A stretch of 64,000 bases of DNA, taken from CAVSJO01 sp963728445. GTDB lineage: Bacteria > Gemmatimonadota > Gemmatimonadetes > Longimicrobiales > RSA9. This document shows positions 14,972 through 22,506 of the stretch, one piece after another; the stretch's first letter is position 1; each line of letters starts with the position of its first letter. A program made the position numbers and the translations under genes. The stretch covers positions 1,736,001 to 1,800,000 of the forward strand of contig CAVSJO010000006.1 of NCBI GenBank assembly GCA_963728445.1, read 5' to 3'. The notes beneath the pieces were generated by a model. That model had not been told where the DNA came from. It saw only the letters and a program-made list of their open reading frames with translations, and did no database searches.

Positions 14972-16475
14972 GAGAGGCGTCGGACCGCCTCGGCCGGGGC
15001 ACGACCCGTTCCAGGAGCTTCGCCGAATTGAGCACTCCGGGCACGCCCGCCCCCGGGTGCGCCCCCGCCCCCACGAAGTAGAGCCCGTCCACCGCCCGGC
15101 TCCGGTTGTGCCACCGGAACCACGCGGACTGCGTCAGCAGCGGCTCCGGTCCGAACGCGGACCCGTCCTCGGAGCGGAGGTCCCGCTCGAACTCCAGCGG
15201 CGTGAGCGTCAGCCGCGTCGTGATCGCGTCCCCCAGACCCGGGAGCAGGCGACCCTCGAGGGACTCGAGGATCCGCTCGAAATAGCGCCCCCGCTCCGCC
15301 GTCCAGTCGACGCCGCTCCGGTTGTTCGGCACGGGCGAGAGGACGTAGAAGGCCTCGTGCCCCGGCGGCGCCATCGACGGGTCCGTACGCGTCGGCGCGT
15401 GCAGGTAGAGGGAGAAGTCGTCGGCGAGCACGCGGCGGCGGAAGATGTCGTCCAGCAGCCCGCGGTACCGGGGGCCCAGCAGGATCGTGTGGTGCGCCAG
15501 CTCCGGGTACGTACGGTCGGCCCCGAAGTAGCCGACGAAGAGGCCCATGGAGCTGCGCATGCGACGTCGCTTGAGACGCAGCCCGAGGGGCTGGTGCCGC
15601 TCCGCGATCATCGTGCGCCACACCCGCGCCGGGTCCGCGTTCGCCACCACGACGTCCGCCGCGATGCGCTCTCCCCGGGACGTCACCACGCCATCGGCCA
15701 CGTTCCCGCCGGCGCTCTGGCGCACCAGGATCTCCTCGACCGGCTCGCCCAGCCGGACCTCCACGCCCATCGACTCCAGCAGCCCCGTCATCGCGGAGAC
15801 CAGCGCCGTCGTGCCGCCCTGGACGTAGTGCACGCCCCACTTCCGCTCCAGCCAGTGGATGAGCAGGTAGATGCTCGACGTGCGGAACGGGTTGCCGCCC
15901 ACGAGCAGCGGCTCGAACGAAAACGCCTGCCGCAGCCGCTCGTCCCGGATGTGGCGGCTGACCAGATCGTAGACGGAGCGGTCGCTCCGCAGCCGCGCCA
16001 TCGCCGGCACGGTGCGGACCATCGTGGCGAGGTCGTCGAATGGCGCGTCGGCCAGCCCCGTGTAGCCGACGTCGAAGATGCGCCGCGCCTCCGCCGCCAG
16101 CCGGCGATAGCCGTCCACGTCCGGCGGGCTCAGTCGCCCGATCTCCGCGAGCAGCCGCTCCTCGTCCCCCACGTAGTCGAAGCGGCTGCCGTCGGGGAAG
16201 AGGATCCGGTAGAAGGGGTCCACCGGGACCAGGTCGAACCAGTCCCGCGGGTCCTCGCCCGCCAGCCGGAACAGCTCGTCCAGGAGGTGCGGTGCCGTGA
16301 TCACCGTCGGCCCCGCATCGAACGTGTAGCCGTCCTGCCGGAAGACCCGGGCCCGGCCGCCTGGCTGGTCCAGCGCCTCCAGGACCAGCACGTCGTAGCC
16401 CATCGCCCGGAGCCGGATCGCCGCGGCCAGGCCGCCGAACCCGGCGCCCACGACCACCGCCCGCTCAGCCGGCAC
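14886..16475 (-). CDS. crtI: phytoene desaturase (CrtI family)
   Basis: An FAD-dependent carotenoid desaturase of 529 residues. The dinucleotide-binding motif VVVGAGFGGLAAAIRL is at the N-terminus, followed by DQPGGRARVF. YTFDAGPTVITAP, GGTTALVSAM and the C-terminal FVGAGAHPGAGVPGVLNSAK are family hallmarks. The start is GTG 16475, overlapping the carH stop by 11 bp, so carH and crtI form one transcription unit. The C-terminal 25 residues are Arg/Ser/Pro-rich and encoded where crtI overlaps ubiX convergently (14886-14971). It probably supplies the desaturated substrate for CruF on the opposite strand. Confidence 0.94.
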   Translation of the reverse strand: MPAERAVVVGAGFGGLAAAIRLRAMGYDVLVLEALDQPGGRARVFRQDGYTFDAGPTVITAPHLLDELFRLAGEDPRDWFDLVPVDPFYRILFPDGSRFDYVGDEERLLAEIGRLSPPDVDGYRRLAAEARRIFDVGYTGLADAPFDDLATMVRTVPAMARLRSDRSVYDLVSRHIRDERLRQAFSFEPLLVGGNPFRTSSIYLLIHWLERKWGVHYVQGGTTALVSAMTGLLESMGVEVRLGEPVEEILVRQSAGGNVADGVVTSRGERIAADVVVANADPARVWRTMIAERHQPLGLRLKRRRMRSSMGLFVGYFGADRTYPELAHHTILLGPRYRGLLDDIFRRRVLADDFSLYLHAPTRTDPSMAPPGHEAFYVLSPVPNNRSGVDWTAERGRYFERILESLEGRLLPGLGDAITTRLTLTPLEFERDLRSEDGSAFGPEPLLTQSAWFRWHNRSRAVDGLYFVGAGAHPGAGVPGVLNSAKLLERVVPRPRRSDASLSPGSSPRSSSGDPAPRPRRDGPARARR

Positions 16476-17436
16476 GGGCCACCGTCCGCAGCAGCGAGCG
16501 CAGGGCCGCCAGATCCGCCACCGGCGTGGCGCCCGAGCGCTCCAGCACGTCCAGGCGCGACAGGGCGCCGCTCCCGCCCACCAGCACCAGACGCCCGGGC
16601 GAGAGTCCGCCGCGAACCGCCTCCAGCTCCCGGGCGAGGTCGGCGTCCTCCACCGGGCCGATCACGCTCAGCACCACCGCCGCCGCGTTCGCCGCCGCCG
16701 CCGCTCCCGCGATCTCCTCCCCCGGCAGCGAGGGTCCCATGTACACGACCCGCCACCCCGCCTCCGCCGCCGCCGCCGACGCCAGCATCGCCCCGAACTC
16801 GTGGGCTTCCCCCTCCAGCGTGCCCGCCACCAGGACCGGCGCGCCCGGCTCGGGCCGGAACGTGTCGAGGAGCCAGCCCATCACCTGCCGCACCACCACC
16901 GAGACCACGTGCTCCTGTCGCGGCCGCAGCTCTCCCGCCGACCAGAGATCCCCCACTCGCTCCAGCAGCGGCGCGATCACGCCGTCCACGACCTCGGACA
17001 TCCCCAGACCCACCAGCGCCCGCATCAGCGTGCCCCTCAGCGCCCTGCCGTCCATCTCCCGGGCCGCCTCCAGCGCCTCGGCCAGGAAGGCCTCCGAGCC
17101 GCCTCCCTCTCCCCCCGTATCGGCCAGCGCCGCCGCCGACCCCTCCTCTGCCGCCAGCCGCGCGTCCTCTCCTACCAGCGCCGCCAGCTTCTCCTCCGGC
17201 AGCTGCGCCACCGTCGCGATCGGCCGCCCCGCCTCCGTCGCCCGCCGCAGCAGCCGCAGACGCACGACGTCGTCGTCCGTGTACAGCCGCTGCCCTCCCA
17301 CAGTCCGCTCGGGAGTCACCGCCCCGTAGCGCCGCTCCCACGCCCGCAGCACGTGCTGACTCAGCCCCGTGCGCATCTCCACCACCCCGATCGGGTGCCT
17401 CGCGATCCCTCGGCTCGTCTCGCTCATGGCCGCCAT
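16465..17436 (-). CDS. carH: CarH-type MerR regulator with adenosylcobalamin-binding photoreceptor domain
   Basis: A light-responsive repressor candidate. Residues 13-80 form a MerR winged helix (VLRAWERRYGAVTPERTVGG, LYTDDDVVRLRLL). The rest is a four-helix bundle plus a B12-binding Rossmann domain. The signature that caps the adenosyl group in CarH proteins, Trp-x9-Glu-His, is present exactly (W165, E175, H176). GEAHEFG gives the E-x-H cobalt-ligand motif at about residue 212. Known CarH proteins bind DNA as tetramers in the dark and fall off in light. It is co-transcribed with crtI and faces cruF. ATG 17436 is used; ATG 17427 is also possible. Confidence 0.92.
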   Translation of the reverse strand: MAAMSETSRGIARHPIGVVEMRTGLSQHVLRAWERRYGAVTPERTVGGQRLYTDDDVVRLRLLRRATEAGRPIATVAQLPEEKLAALVGEDARLAAEEGSAAALADTGGEGGGSEAFLAEALEAAREMDGRALRGTLMRALVGLGMSEVVDGVIAPLLERVGDLWSAGELRPRQEHVVSVVVRQVMGWLLDTFRPEPGAPVLVAGTLEGEAHEFGAMLASAAAAEAGWRVVYMGPSLPGEEIAGAAAAANAAAVVLSVIGPVEDADLARELEAVRGGLSPGRLVLVGGSGALSRLDVLERSGATPVADLAALRSLLRTVARAG

Positions 17437-17458
17437 CCTAATCCCTCCCCCCTCGTCC

Positions 17459-17512
17459 TGTCAAGGTTCTGTCTAACTAAACCTTGACAACGCCGCCGGG
17501 CGAAGTTAGACA
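17459..17512. promoter_or_regulatory. divergent carotenoid promoter with candidate CarH operators
   Basis: Four half-sites occur in 54 bp. TGTCAAGGTT (17459) and TGTCTAACTA (17470) are direct and 11 bp apart, the repeat spacing reported for CarH operators. Their inverted counterparts are AACCTTGACA (17480-17489) and AGTTAGACA (17504-17512). The TTGACA within the third site (17484-17489) is a consensus -35 box, with TAGACA 17 bases further on as a weak -10 for cruF, so bound CarH would cover the promoter. Confidence 0.75.
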
Positions 17513-17540
17513 TAGGTTCGACACGTCACGGCGGAGGGGA

Positions 17541-18488
17541 ATGGTGCAGAAGACGAGAGGGTGGGAGCGAGCGGTGCTGGCCGGGGTGGTGGGCTTCGCC
17601 CTGGTGGCGCTCGTAGGGTTCGGCTGGTTCGGGATGCACCCGGAGCGGCTGGCGGGGCTCGGGTCGCGGGCGGCGGCGTTTTACGGCGCGTCGTACCGCG
17701 TGTTCGCGCTGGGGCAGGTGGCGGTGGCCGCGGCGGCGCTGGTGGCCGTACTGGTCGCGCGGACGGGGTGGCGCTGGGTGCCGGCGTTCGCGGCGGTGTA
17801 CGGGCTGAGCCTGGCGAGCGAGCTGGCCGGGACGGGGTGGGGCATCCCGTTCGGGGACTACGGATACGCCCGGGTGCTGGCGCCGATGTGGATGGGGCGG
17901 GTGCCGGTGGTGATCCCGCTGAGCTGGTTCATGATGGGGGTGGCGGCGTACGGGCTGGCGGGGGGGAGGGGCACGGACGGGGCAACGGACGGGGGAACGA
18001 ACCGGGACACGCACGAGCACACGCACAGGCACACGCACAGGCACACGCGGAGGGGCGTGGTCGGGGGCGGGCTGGGGGCGGTGATGCTGGGGGCGTTCTG
18101 GCTGCTGGCCTGGGACCTGGCGCTGGACCCGGCGATGAGCCGTGTGACGCGGTACTGGATGTGGGGCGAGGCGGGACCGTACTACGGGATGCCGCTGTTG
18201 AACCTGTTCGGGTGGTTCGTGACGGGGCTTGTGCTGATGATCGCGCTGCGTGCGTTCGGCGCGGACCGGTGGCTGGCGGAGGTGCCGCGCCGTTGGCTCG
18301 TGGGGTTCTACGGGGCGAACCTCCTGCTGCCGCTGGGCATGTGCGTGCTGGCCGGGTACTGGGGAGCGGTGCTGGCGACGTCGCTGGCGCTGGTCTTCGC
18401 GGCCCGGATGACCCGCTTCGCCGCGGAAGGCGCCGTGATCGGCGGGCTTCCGGCCGCGGCCGCCGATGCGGGCGGGAGGGCGGCGTGA
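17541..18488 (+). CDS. cruF: carotenoid biosynthesis membrane protein (CruF-like 1',2'-hydratase)
   Basis: A member of the DUF422/CruF family of integral membrane enzymes that hydrate the psi end of carotenoids. Signatures are PFGDYGYARVLAPMWMGRVP and WDLALDPAMS followed by YWMWGEAGPYYGMPLLNLFG. Seven or so hydrophobic helices are visible. The start at ATG 17541 is set by GGAGGGG just upstream. A TTG at 17484 lies inside the promoter and is rejected. A His/Thr-rich loop (THRHTHRHT, about residues 155-165), encoded by a short tandem repeat, interrupts the family sequence. It is the first gene of the plus-strand operon and ends 2 bp before crtE. Confidence 0.88.
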   Translation: MVQKTRGWERAVLAGVVGFALVALVGFGWFGMHPERLAGLGSRAAAFYGASYRVFALGQVAVAAAALVAVLVARTGWRWVPAFAAVYGLSLASELAGTGWGIPFGDYGYARVLAPMWMGRVPVVIPLSWFMMGVAAYGLAGGRGTDGATDGGTNRDTHEHTHRHTHRHTRRGVVGGGLGAVMLGAFWLLAWDLALDPAMSRVTRYWMWGEAGPYYGMPLLNLFGWFVTGLVLMIALRAFGADRWLAEVPRRWLVGFYGANLLLPLGMCVLAGYWGAVLATSLALVFAARMTRFAAEGAVIGGLPAAAADAGGRAA

Positions 18489-18490
18489 CG

Positions 18491-19882
18491 ATGCCGGCGG
18501 AGCGGATGACGGGAGCGAACCCCGGTGCCGGAGGGAGCGCCCGCGACGCGGCCCTGGGCGTCGTGCGGCAGGGGCTGGCGCAGGTCGCGGAGCGGCTGGA
18601 GGCGGAAGGCCTGGAGTCGCCGCCGCTGGCGGGCTCGCTGATCCGGCCGCTGGTGGCGTACGCCGGCGCCGCCGGGCTCGGGCCGCGGCTGACCGAGCGG
18701 TTCTGGGCTGCCGCGGCGGCCGTGCAGCTCGCCCACGAGGCGTCCCTCGTGCACGACGACGTCGTGGACGGCGCGGCCCTCCGCCGGGGTGTGCCGACGG
18801 AGGCCGCGCGGGTGGGCGTGGCGCGGGCCCTGATCCGGGGCGACCACCTGCTCACGTGGGGATACCGGGCCGCGGCGGAGACGGTGAGCCCCGGCTTCAT
18901 GCGCGCCTACGCGGCGGCGGTGGAGCGCACGGTCGCCGGCGAGATGGCGCAGGCCCGGCGCGGCGCCTCGCCCGTCGACATGGAGGCGTACACCAGGACG
19001 ATCTCCGACAAGTCCGGCGCACTCCTCGGCTGCGCGCTGGCAGCGGGCCCGATTCTGTGGGGCGACCGGCGCGTGGACGCGTTCCTGGCGCTCGGCCGGC
19101 GTCTCGGCGTGCTGTACCAGATGCTCGACGACCTCCTCGACTACTGCCCCGGCGCCGGGACGGGCAAGCCGGCGTACGGCGACTACGGCTCGTCTCTGTG
19201 GACGTGGCCGCTGCTGGAGGCCCCCGGGCTGCCCTTCGGCCTCGACGTCGCCGAGCTGCGACGTCGCCTTGCGACGGACGGACGCCGGCCCGCGCCCCTC
19301 CGGCGCTGCGCCGAGCGTTTTCGGGGCGCCTGCGACGCCTTCGCCTCCGACGCCCGCGCCCTCCTGCCCCGCGATGAGATCCTCGCGGATCTGGTGGCCG
19401 AGTGGCGGGCCCGCGCCGCGACCGGTGTGGCCCGCGAGCTCGCGGACTCCCGAGCCGCCGCGCCGCCCGTGCGCGCGCCAGTTGCGGCGCGCGCGCAAGC
19501 TGCGGCGCGCGTGCAGCTGCGGTGCGCGTGGCCGTCGCCGCGGCCGATGCCGCCGCCGCGCCGCTGCCCGCAGTGGCGCCGGCCTCCGGCCGTCGGGCTC
19601 CCGAGAGCGTGCCCGCGTCCGCGGCCGTGGCGTTCCTGTCCCGGCACAGCCGGTCCTTCCGCTTCGCCCTCCGCTTCTTCCCGCCTTCGGAGCGCGGCTG
19701 GGTCGCGGACCTCTACGCGTACTGCCGCAGCACCGACGACATCGTGGACGGGGAAGGGCCGGATCGTCCGGTCGGGGCGGGCCACGCGGACGACGCCCGG
19801 TCCCGCCTCGACGCGTGGGAGGAGGCGACCCGGGCGGCATACGAAGGCCGTCGGACCGGCGTCGCCGTGGTGGACCGGGTGA
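18491..19882 (+). CDS. crtE: geranylgeranyl-type polyprenyl synthase (CrtE-like), no stop before crtB
   Basis: A trans-prenyl diphosphate synthase providing the C20 substrate for phytoene synthase. The first aspartate-rich motif is HDDVVD (about residue 96) and the second YQMLDDLLDY. The homologous part ends near 19470 (about 325 residues, normal size). The frame then has no stop until 19882, running 250-350 bp into crtB through a tandem-repeat stretch (19455-19530) and low-complexity Arg/Pro sequence. Either the repeat has shifted the frame and removed the stop, or a long overlap exists. ATG 18491 follows the cruF stop directly; GTG 18485 is the alternative. Confidence 0.85.
   Translation: MPAERMTGANPGAGGSARDAALGVVRQGLAQVAERLEAEGLESPPLAGSLIRPLVAYAGAAGLGPRLTERFWAAAAAVQLAHEASLVHDDVVDGAALRRGVPTEAARVGVARALIRGDHLLTWGYRAAAETVSPGFMRAYAAAVERTVAGEMAQARRGASPVDMEAYTRTISDKSGALLGCALAAGPILWGDRRVDAFLALGRRLGVLYQMLDDLLDYCPGAGTGKPAYGDYGSSLWTWPLLEAPGLPFGLDVAELRRRLATDGRRPAPLRRCAERFRGACDAFASDARALLPRDEILADLVAEWRARAATGVARELADSRAAAPPVRAPVAARAQAAARVQLRCAWPSPRPMPPPRRCPQWRRPPAVGLPRACPRPRPWRSCPGTAGPSASPSASSRLRSAAGSRTSTRTAAAPTTSWTGKGRIVRSGRATRTTPGPASTRGRRRPGRHTKAVGPASPWWTG
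19455..19530 (+). repeat. GC-rich imperfect ~17-bp tandem repeat at the crtE/crtB junction
   Basis: About three units related to AGCTGCGGCGCGCGTGC. It lies where the crtE stop codon would be expected. Confidence 0.8.
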
Positions 19883-21192
19883 TGGCGGACGCGGCGAGGC
19901 GCGGCGTCGCCCTCGACCACGCTCTCGGCCTCATCGACGGCATGCGCATGGACCTGGACGGCGGCCGGTTCGAGACGCTGGACGACCTGCGCTTCTACAC
20001 GTACCGCGTCGCGTCCGTGGTCGGGGTGTGGATGTCCGAGCGCGCCGGCGTGCGGGACGAGGCAGTGCTGGAGCGGGCGGCTGCCCTCGGACACGCGATG
20101 CAGCTCACGAACATCCTCCGGGACGTGGGGGAGGACTGGGAACGGGGTCGGCTGTACCTGCCGACGGCCGTGCTGGACCGTCACGGGCTGCGCCCGTCCG
20201 ACGTCGGGGAGATGGCGGCGGGCGCGCGCCCCGTCGACGACCGCTTCCGCGCCGTGATGGCCGAGCTCATGCTCACGGCCGAGCGGGAGTACGAGCGGGC
20301 GTTCGACGCGATCCCGGCCCTGCCGTCCGGTCATCGGCTGCCGGTGGCCGTGGCGGCCGAGGTGTACCGGGGCATCCACGGCGCCCTGCGGCGACAGGGG
20401 CTGGACCCGTTCGCCCGCAGGGCGCGCACCGGCGCGCTGCGCAAGGCGCTGCTCGCTGCACGGGCGACGTGGCGCCTCCGCCGGGCCGAGGCCCGGTGGC
20501 GCCGGCGGGCTTCGGCGCACGCGCCGTCGCCTTCCGCGCCGTCGCGAGCCGTGCCGTCGCGAGCCGCGCCGTCGCGAGGTGCGCCGTCGCGAGGTGCGCG
20601 GTCGCGCGTCGCGGTCTCGCGCGGGCCGCTGCGCGGCGCCATGGCGCGAGTGTGGGGGCTGCTGGCCGTGCTGCTCCTCGTGCTGGCGCCCCGTGCCTCC
20701 GCGGCACAGGCGGGCGTCGGTGAGCTCCGGGACCTGACGGCCCGGGCGGTCGAGGACGGGGCTTTCGTCGACAGCGGCTTCGCGGTGATCCGCCGCCTCC
20801 GCGCCACGGGCGGCGCCGATCCTGCCGTGCTCCTCGCCTACGAGGGCTCCCTCCGGCTGCTGCAGGCGAAGCACGGATGGTGGCCGCCGTCCCGGCTCGG
20901 AGCCGCCCACCACGGGCTCGCGCTGCTCGATTCGGCGGTGGCGCTCCGGCCCGACGGTGCGGAGGTCCGCTACCTCCGGCTGGCCTCGGAGCGAGGCCTG
21001 CCCGGGATCTTCGGGCGCGGCGACGACGCCAGAGCCGACGCCGTCGCCCTCGCCCGCGTCCTGCCCGACGCCGCGCTTCCGGAGGAGCTGCGCGCGGCGA
21101 TCGCGGCGTTCCTCCTCCGCCCGGGCGTCCTCGTCGGCCCGGGCGCCGACTCGCTCCGGACGGTGCTCGAGGAGGCGACGGATGGCGGATAG
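19522..21192 (+). CDS. crtB: phytoene synthase (CrtB), frame continuous with the downstream exported protein
   Basis: A squalene/phytoene synthase that condenses two geranylgeranyl diphosphates. Motifs are HSRSFRFALRFFP, YCRSTDDIVD (first Asp-rich), MQLTNILRDVGEDWERGRLY (second, with DVGED) and ALPSGHRLPVAVAAEVYRGI. CrtB homology ends near 20510, but no stop follows. The frame runs through Ala-Pro-Ser-Arg repeats (20520-20620) into a signal-peptide protein starting at 20641. The start is uncertain: GTG 19522, 19609 and 19402 are all in frame and none has a clear ribosome site. The missing stop may reflect repeat-driven frame change or a real fusion. Confidence 0.85.
   Translation: MRVAVAAADAAAAPLPAVAPASGRRAPESVPASAAVAFLSRHSRSFRFALRFFPPSERGWVADLYAYCRSTDDIVDGEGPDRPVGAGHADDARSRLDAWEEATRAAYEGRRTGVAVVDRVMADAARRGVALDHALGLIDGMRMDLDGGRFETLDDLRFYTYRVASVVGVWMSERAGVRDEAVLERAAALGHAMQLTNILRDVGEDWERGRLYLPTAVLDRHGLRPSDVGEMAAGARPVDDRFRAVMAELMLTAEREYERAFDAIPALPSGHRLPVAVAAEVYRGIHGALRRQGLDPFARRARTGALRKALLAARATWRLRRAEARWRRRASAHAPSPSAPSRAVPSRAAPSRGAPSRGARSRVAVSRGPLRGAMARVWGLLAVLLLVLAPRASAAQAGVGELRDLTARAVEDGAFVDSGFAVIRRLRATGGADPAVLLAYEGSLRLLQAKHGWWPPSRLGAAHHGLALLDSAVALRPDGAEVRYLRLASERGLPGIFGRGDDARADAVALARVLPDAALPEELRAAIAAFLLRPGVLVGPGADSLRTVLEEATDGG
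20520..20620 (+). repeat. GCGCCGTCGCGAG-type tandem repeat at the crtB 3' end
   Basis: Four to five imperfect units of about 15 bp (GCCGTCGCGAGC with G/C changes) sit between CrtB homology and the next start codon, where a crtB stop is expected. Confidence 0.85.
20641..21192 (+). CDS. exported conserved hypothetical protein of carotenoid clusters (alternative start within the crtB frame)
   Basis: If read as its own gene from ATG 20641, it encodes 183 residues. A clear signal peptide (VWGLLAVLLLVLAPRASAAQ) leads into a helical domain with the phrases YEGSLRLLQAKHGWWPPSRL and AEVRYLRLASERGLPGIFG. I recall the same pattern (about 'Y..sL.Lr.Ak..w.P..Kl' and 'iRfLR.s.q...P.FLgy') in uncharacterised proteins beside carotenoid genes of Bacteroidetes. 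The function is unknown. It has no convincing ribosome site, and its stop overlaps the acyltransferase start by 11 bp. Confidence 0.65.
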   Translation: MARVWGLLAVLLLVLAPRASAAQAGVGELRDLTARAVEDGAFVDSGFAVIRRLRATGGADPAVLLAYEGSLRLLQAKHGWWPPSRLGAAHHGLALLDSAVALRPDGAEVRYLRLASERGLPGIFGRGDDARADAVALARVLPDAALPEELRAAIAAFLLRPGVLVGPGADSLRTVLEEATDGG

Positions 21193-21913
21193 TCGCTACT
21201 CACCGGTCGTCTGGCGCGGCTTCGAGGCGGTCTTCGGGCCGTGGCGGCGTGGGCATCTGCGCACGCTTCCCTTGGCCGGGGTCCCGAGCCGGATGGCGGC
21301 GGACGTGCCGCTGGTGCTCGTTGCGAATCACGTGAGCTGGTGGGACGGTTTCCTGCTCCGTGACGTGCAGCGACTGGTCCGGCCGCGCGCGCCCCTCTAC
21401 ACTCTCATGGACGCGGATCAGCTCCGGGCGCACCCGATCTTCCGCTGGATGGGGGCGGTGGGCGTCGACGCGGGCTCCGCAGGGAGCGTCGCCCAGGCGT
21501 TCGGGACGATCCGGCGCCGGGCCCGGGAGCGGCGGGACACGGTGATCTCCTTCTTTCCCCAGGGAAAGATCTGGCCTTCGTGGCGACGTCCGCTGGGCTT
21601 CGCCCGGGGCGTTCACGTCCTGCTGCGGCGGATCGGGCCCACGCTCGTGCTGCCGGTGGGGATCCACCTGGAGCCGCTGAACCGAGCGGCGCCGACCGCG
21701 TTCGTTTCCATCGGTCCGCCGCTGGACGGAACGCGGAAGCCGCCGGACGTGCGGTGGATGGAGGCGGCGGTGGAGACGGAGCTCGAGCGGATCGCCGCGT
21801 TCCTGGGCCGGTGGGGTGAGGCGGCGCCGGACCGGTGGCCGCCGGATCCGGCCCGGGGAGGCGAGACGGCGGGAAGCCGGGGCCCGGCGGGCGAGGGCAG
21901 GAGGACCGCATGA
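21182..21913 (+). CDS. PlsC-family acyltransferase
   Basis: A lysophospholipid acyltransferase-like enzyme of 243 residues. The catalytic NHVSWWD matches NHxxxxD, with SFFPQGKIWPSWRRP in place of the usual FPEGTRS block. The E-to-Q change is unusual but occurs in divergent members. Only a short hydrophobic stretch precedes the motif. Its place inside the carotenoid operon, between crtB and idi, suggests it may acylate a (glycosylated) carotenoid, like CruD-type enzymes. That is inference, and a phospholipid role remains possible. ATG 21182 lies in an 11-bp overlap, and its stop overlaps the idi start (ATGA). Confidence 0.85.
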   Translation: MADSRYSPVVWRGFEAVFGPWRRGHLRTLPLAGVPSRMAADVPLVLVANHVSWWDGFLLRDVQRLVRPRAPLYTLMDADQLRAHPIFRWMGAVGVDAGSAGSVAQAFGTIRRRARERRDTVISFFPQGKIWPSWRRPLGFARGVHVLLRRIGPTLVLPVGIHLEPLNRAAPTAFVSIGPPLDGTRKPPDVRWMEAAVETELERIAAFLGRWGEAAPDRWPPDPARGGETAGSRGPAGEGRRTA

Positions 21914-22506
21914 GAGCGCGACGATTTCTCGAGAGGGCGTGGATGGCGGAAAAGGTGAGCGGGCAGCCGGAGCGTGTGGTGCTCGTCGATCGCATGGACC
22001 GGGAGCTGGGCAGCGAGGAGAAGCTGCGGGCGCACCAGACCGGCGCGCTGCACAGGGCCTTCTCGGTCTTCGTGTTCGACCGCCAGTGGCGGGTCCTGCT
22101 CCAGCGCCGCGCGGACGGGAAGTACCACTCGCCGGGGCTGTGGTCCAACACGTGCTGCGGACATCCGCGGCCGGGGGAGCGGCTGGAGGACGCGGCAGTG
22201 CGACGGCTGGAGGAGGAGATGGGCTTCGCGTGTCCGCTGCGGCGCGCGTTCTCGTTCGTGTACCGCGCCGATCTGGAGGGCGGGCTGGTCGAGCACGAGC
22301 TGGACCACGTCTTCATCGGCAGCCACGACGACGAGCCGACCCCTGACCCCGCCGAGGTCTCGAGCTGGCGGTGGGCCGGCCTCGACGAGCTGCAGGAAGA
22401 CGTGCGACGCAACCCCGAGCGCTACACCGCCTGGCTGCCCACCGCCCTCTCCGGCGTGCTGGAGGCCGTGCCCGGCGACGCGAGGATGCCGTGCGACTGG
22501 GACTGA
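21910..22506 (+). CDS. idi: isopentenyl-diphosphate delta-isomerase, type I
   Basis: A Nudix-fold enzyme interconverting IPP and DMAPP, feeding CrtE. The metal-site and catalytic residues are visible: NTCCGHPRPGE includes the active-site Cys and metal-binding His, AAVRRLEEEMGF is the Nudix-box equivalent, and VEHELDHVFIG holds the second catalytic Glu region. WLPTALSGVLE resembles the usual C-terminus (W..P....). At 198 residues it has normal size. ATG 21910 overlaps the preceding TGA (ATGA). ATG 21943 would trim 11 residues. The 3' end overlaps the phosphodiesterase gene by 16 bp. Confidence 0.93.
   Translation: MRARRFLERAWMAEKVSGQPERVVLVDRMDRELGSEEKLRAHQTGALHRAFSVFVFDRQWRVLLQRRADGKYHSPGLWSNTCCGHPRPGERLEDAAVRRLEEEMGFACPLRRAFSFVYRADLEGGLVEHELDHVFIGSHDDEPTPDPAEVSSWRWAGLDELQEDVRRNPERYTAWLPTALSGVLEAVPGDARMPCDWD

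Noticed and set aside
17484..17540. Earlier TTG start for cruF
   Set aside because: It lies within the TTGACA promoter box. ATG 17541 has a strong ribosome site.
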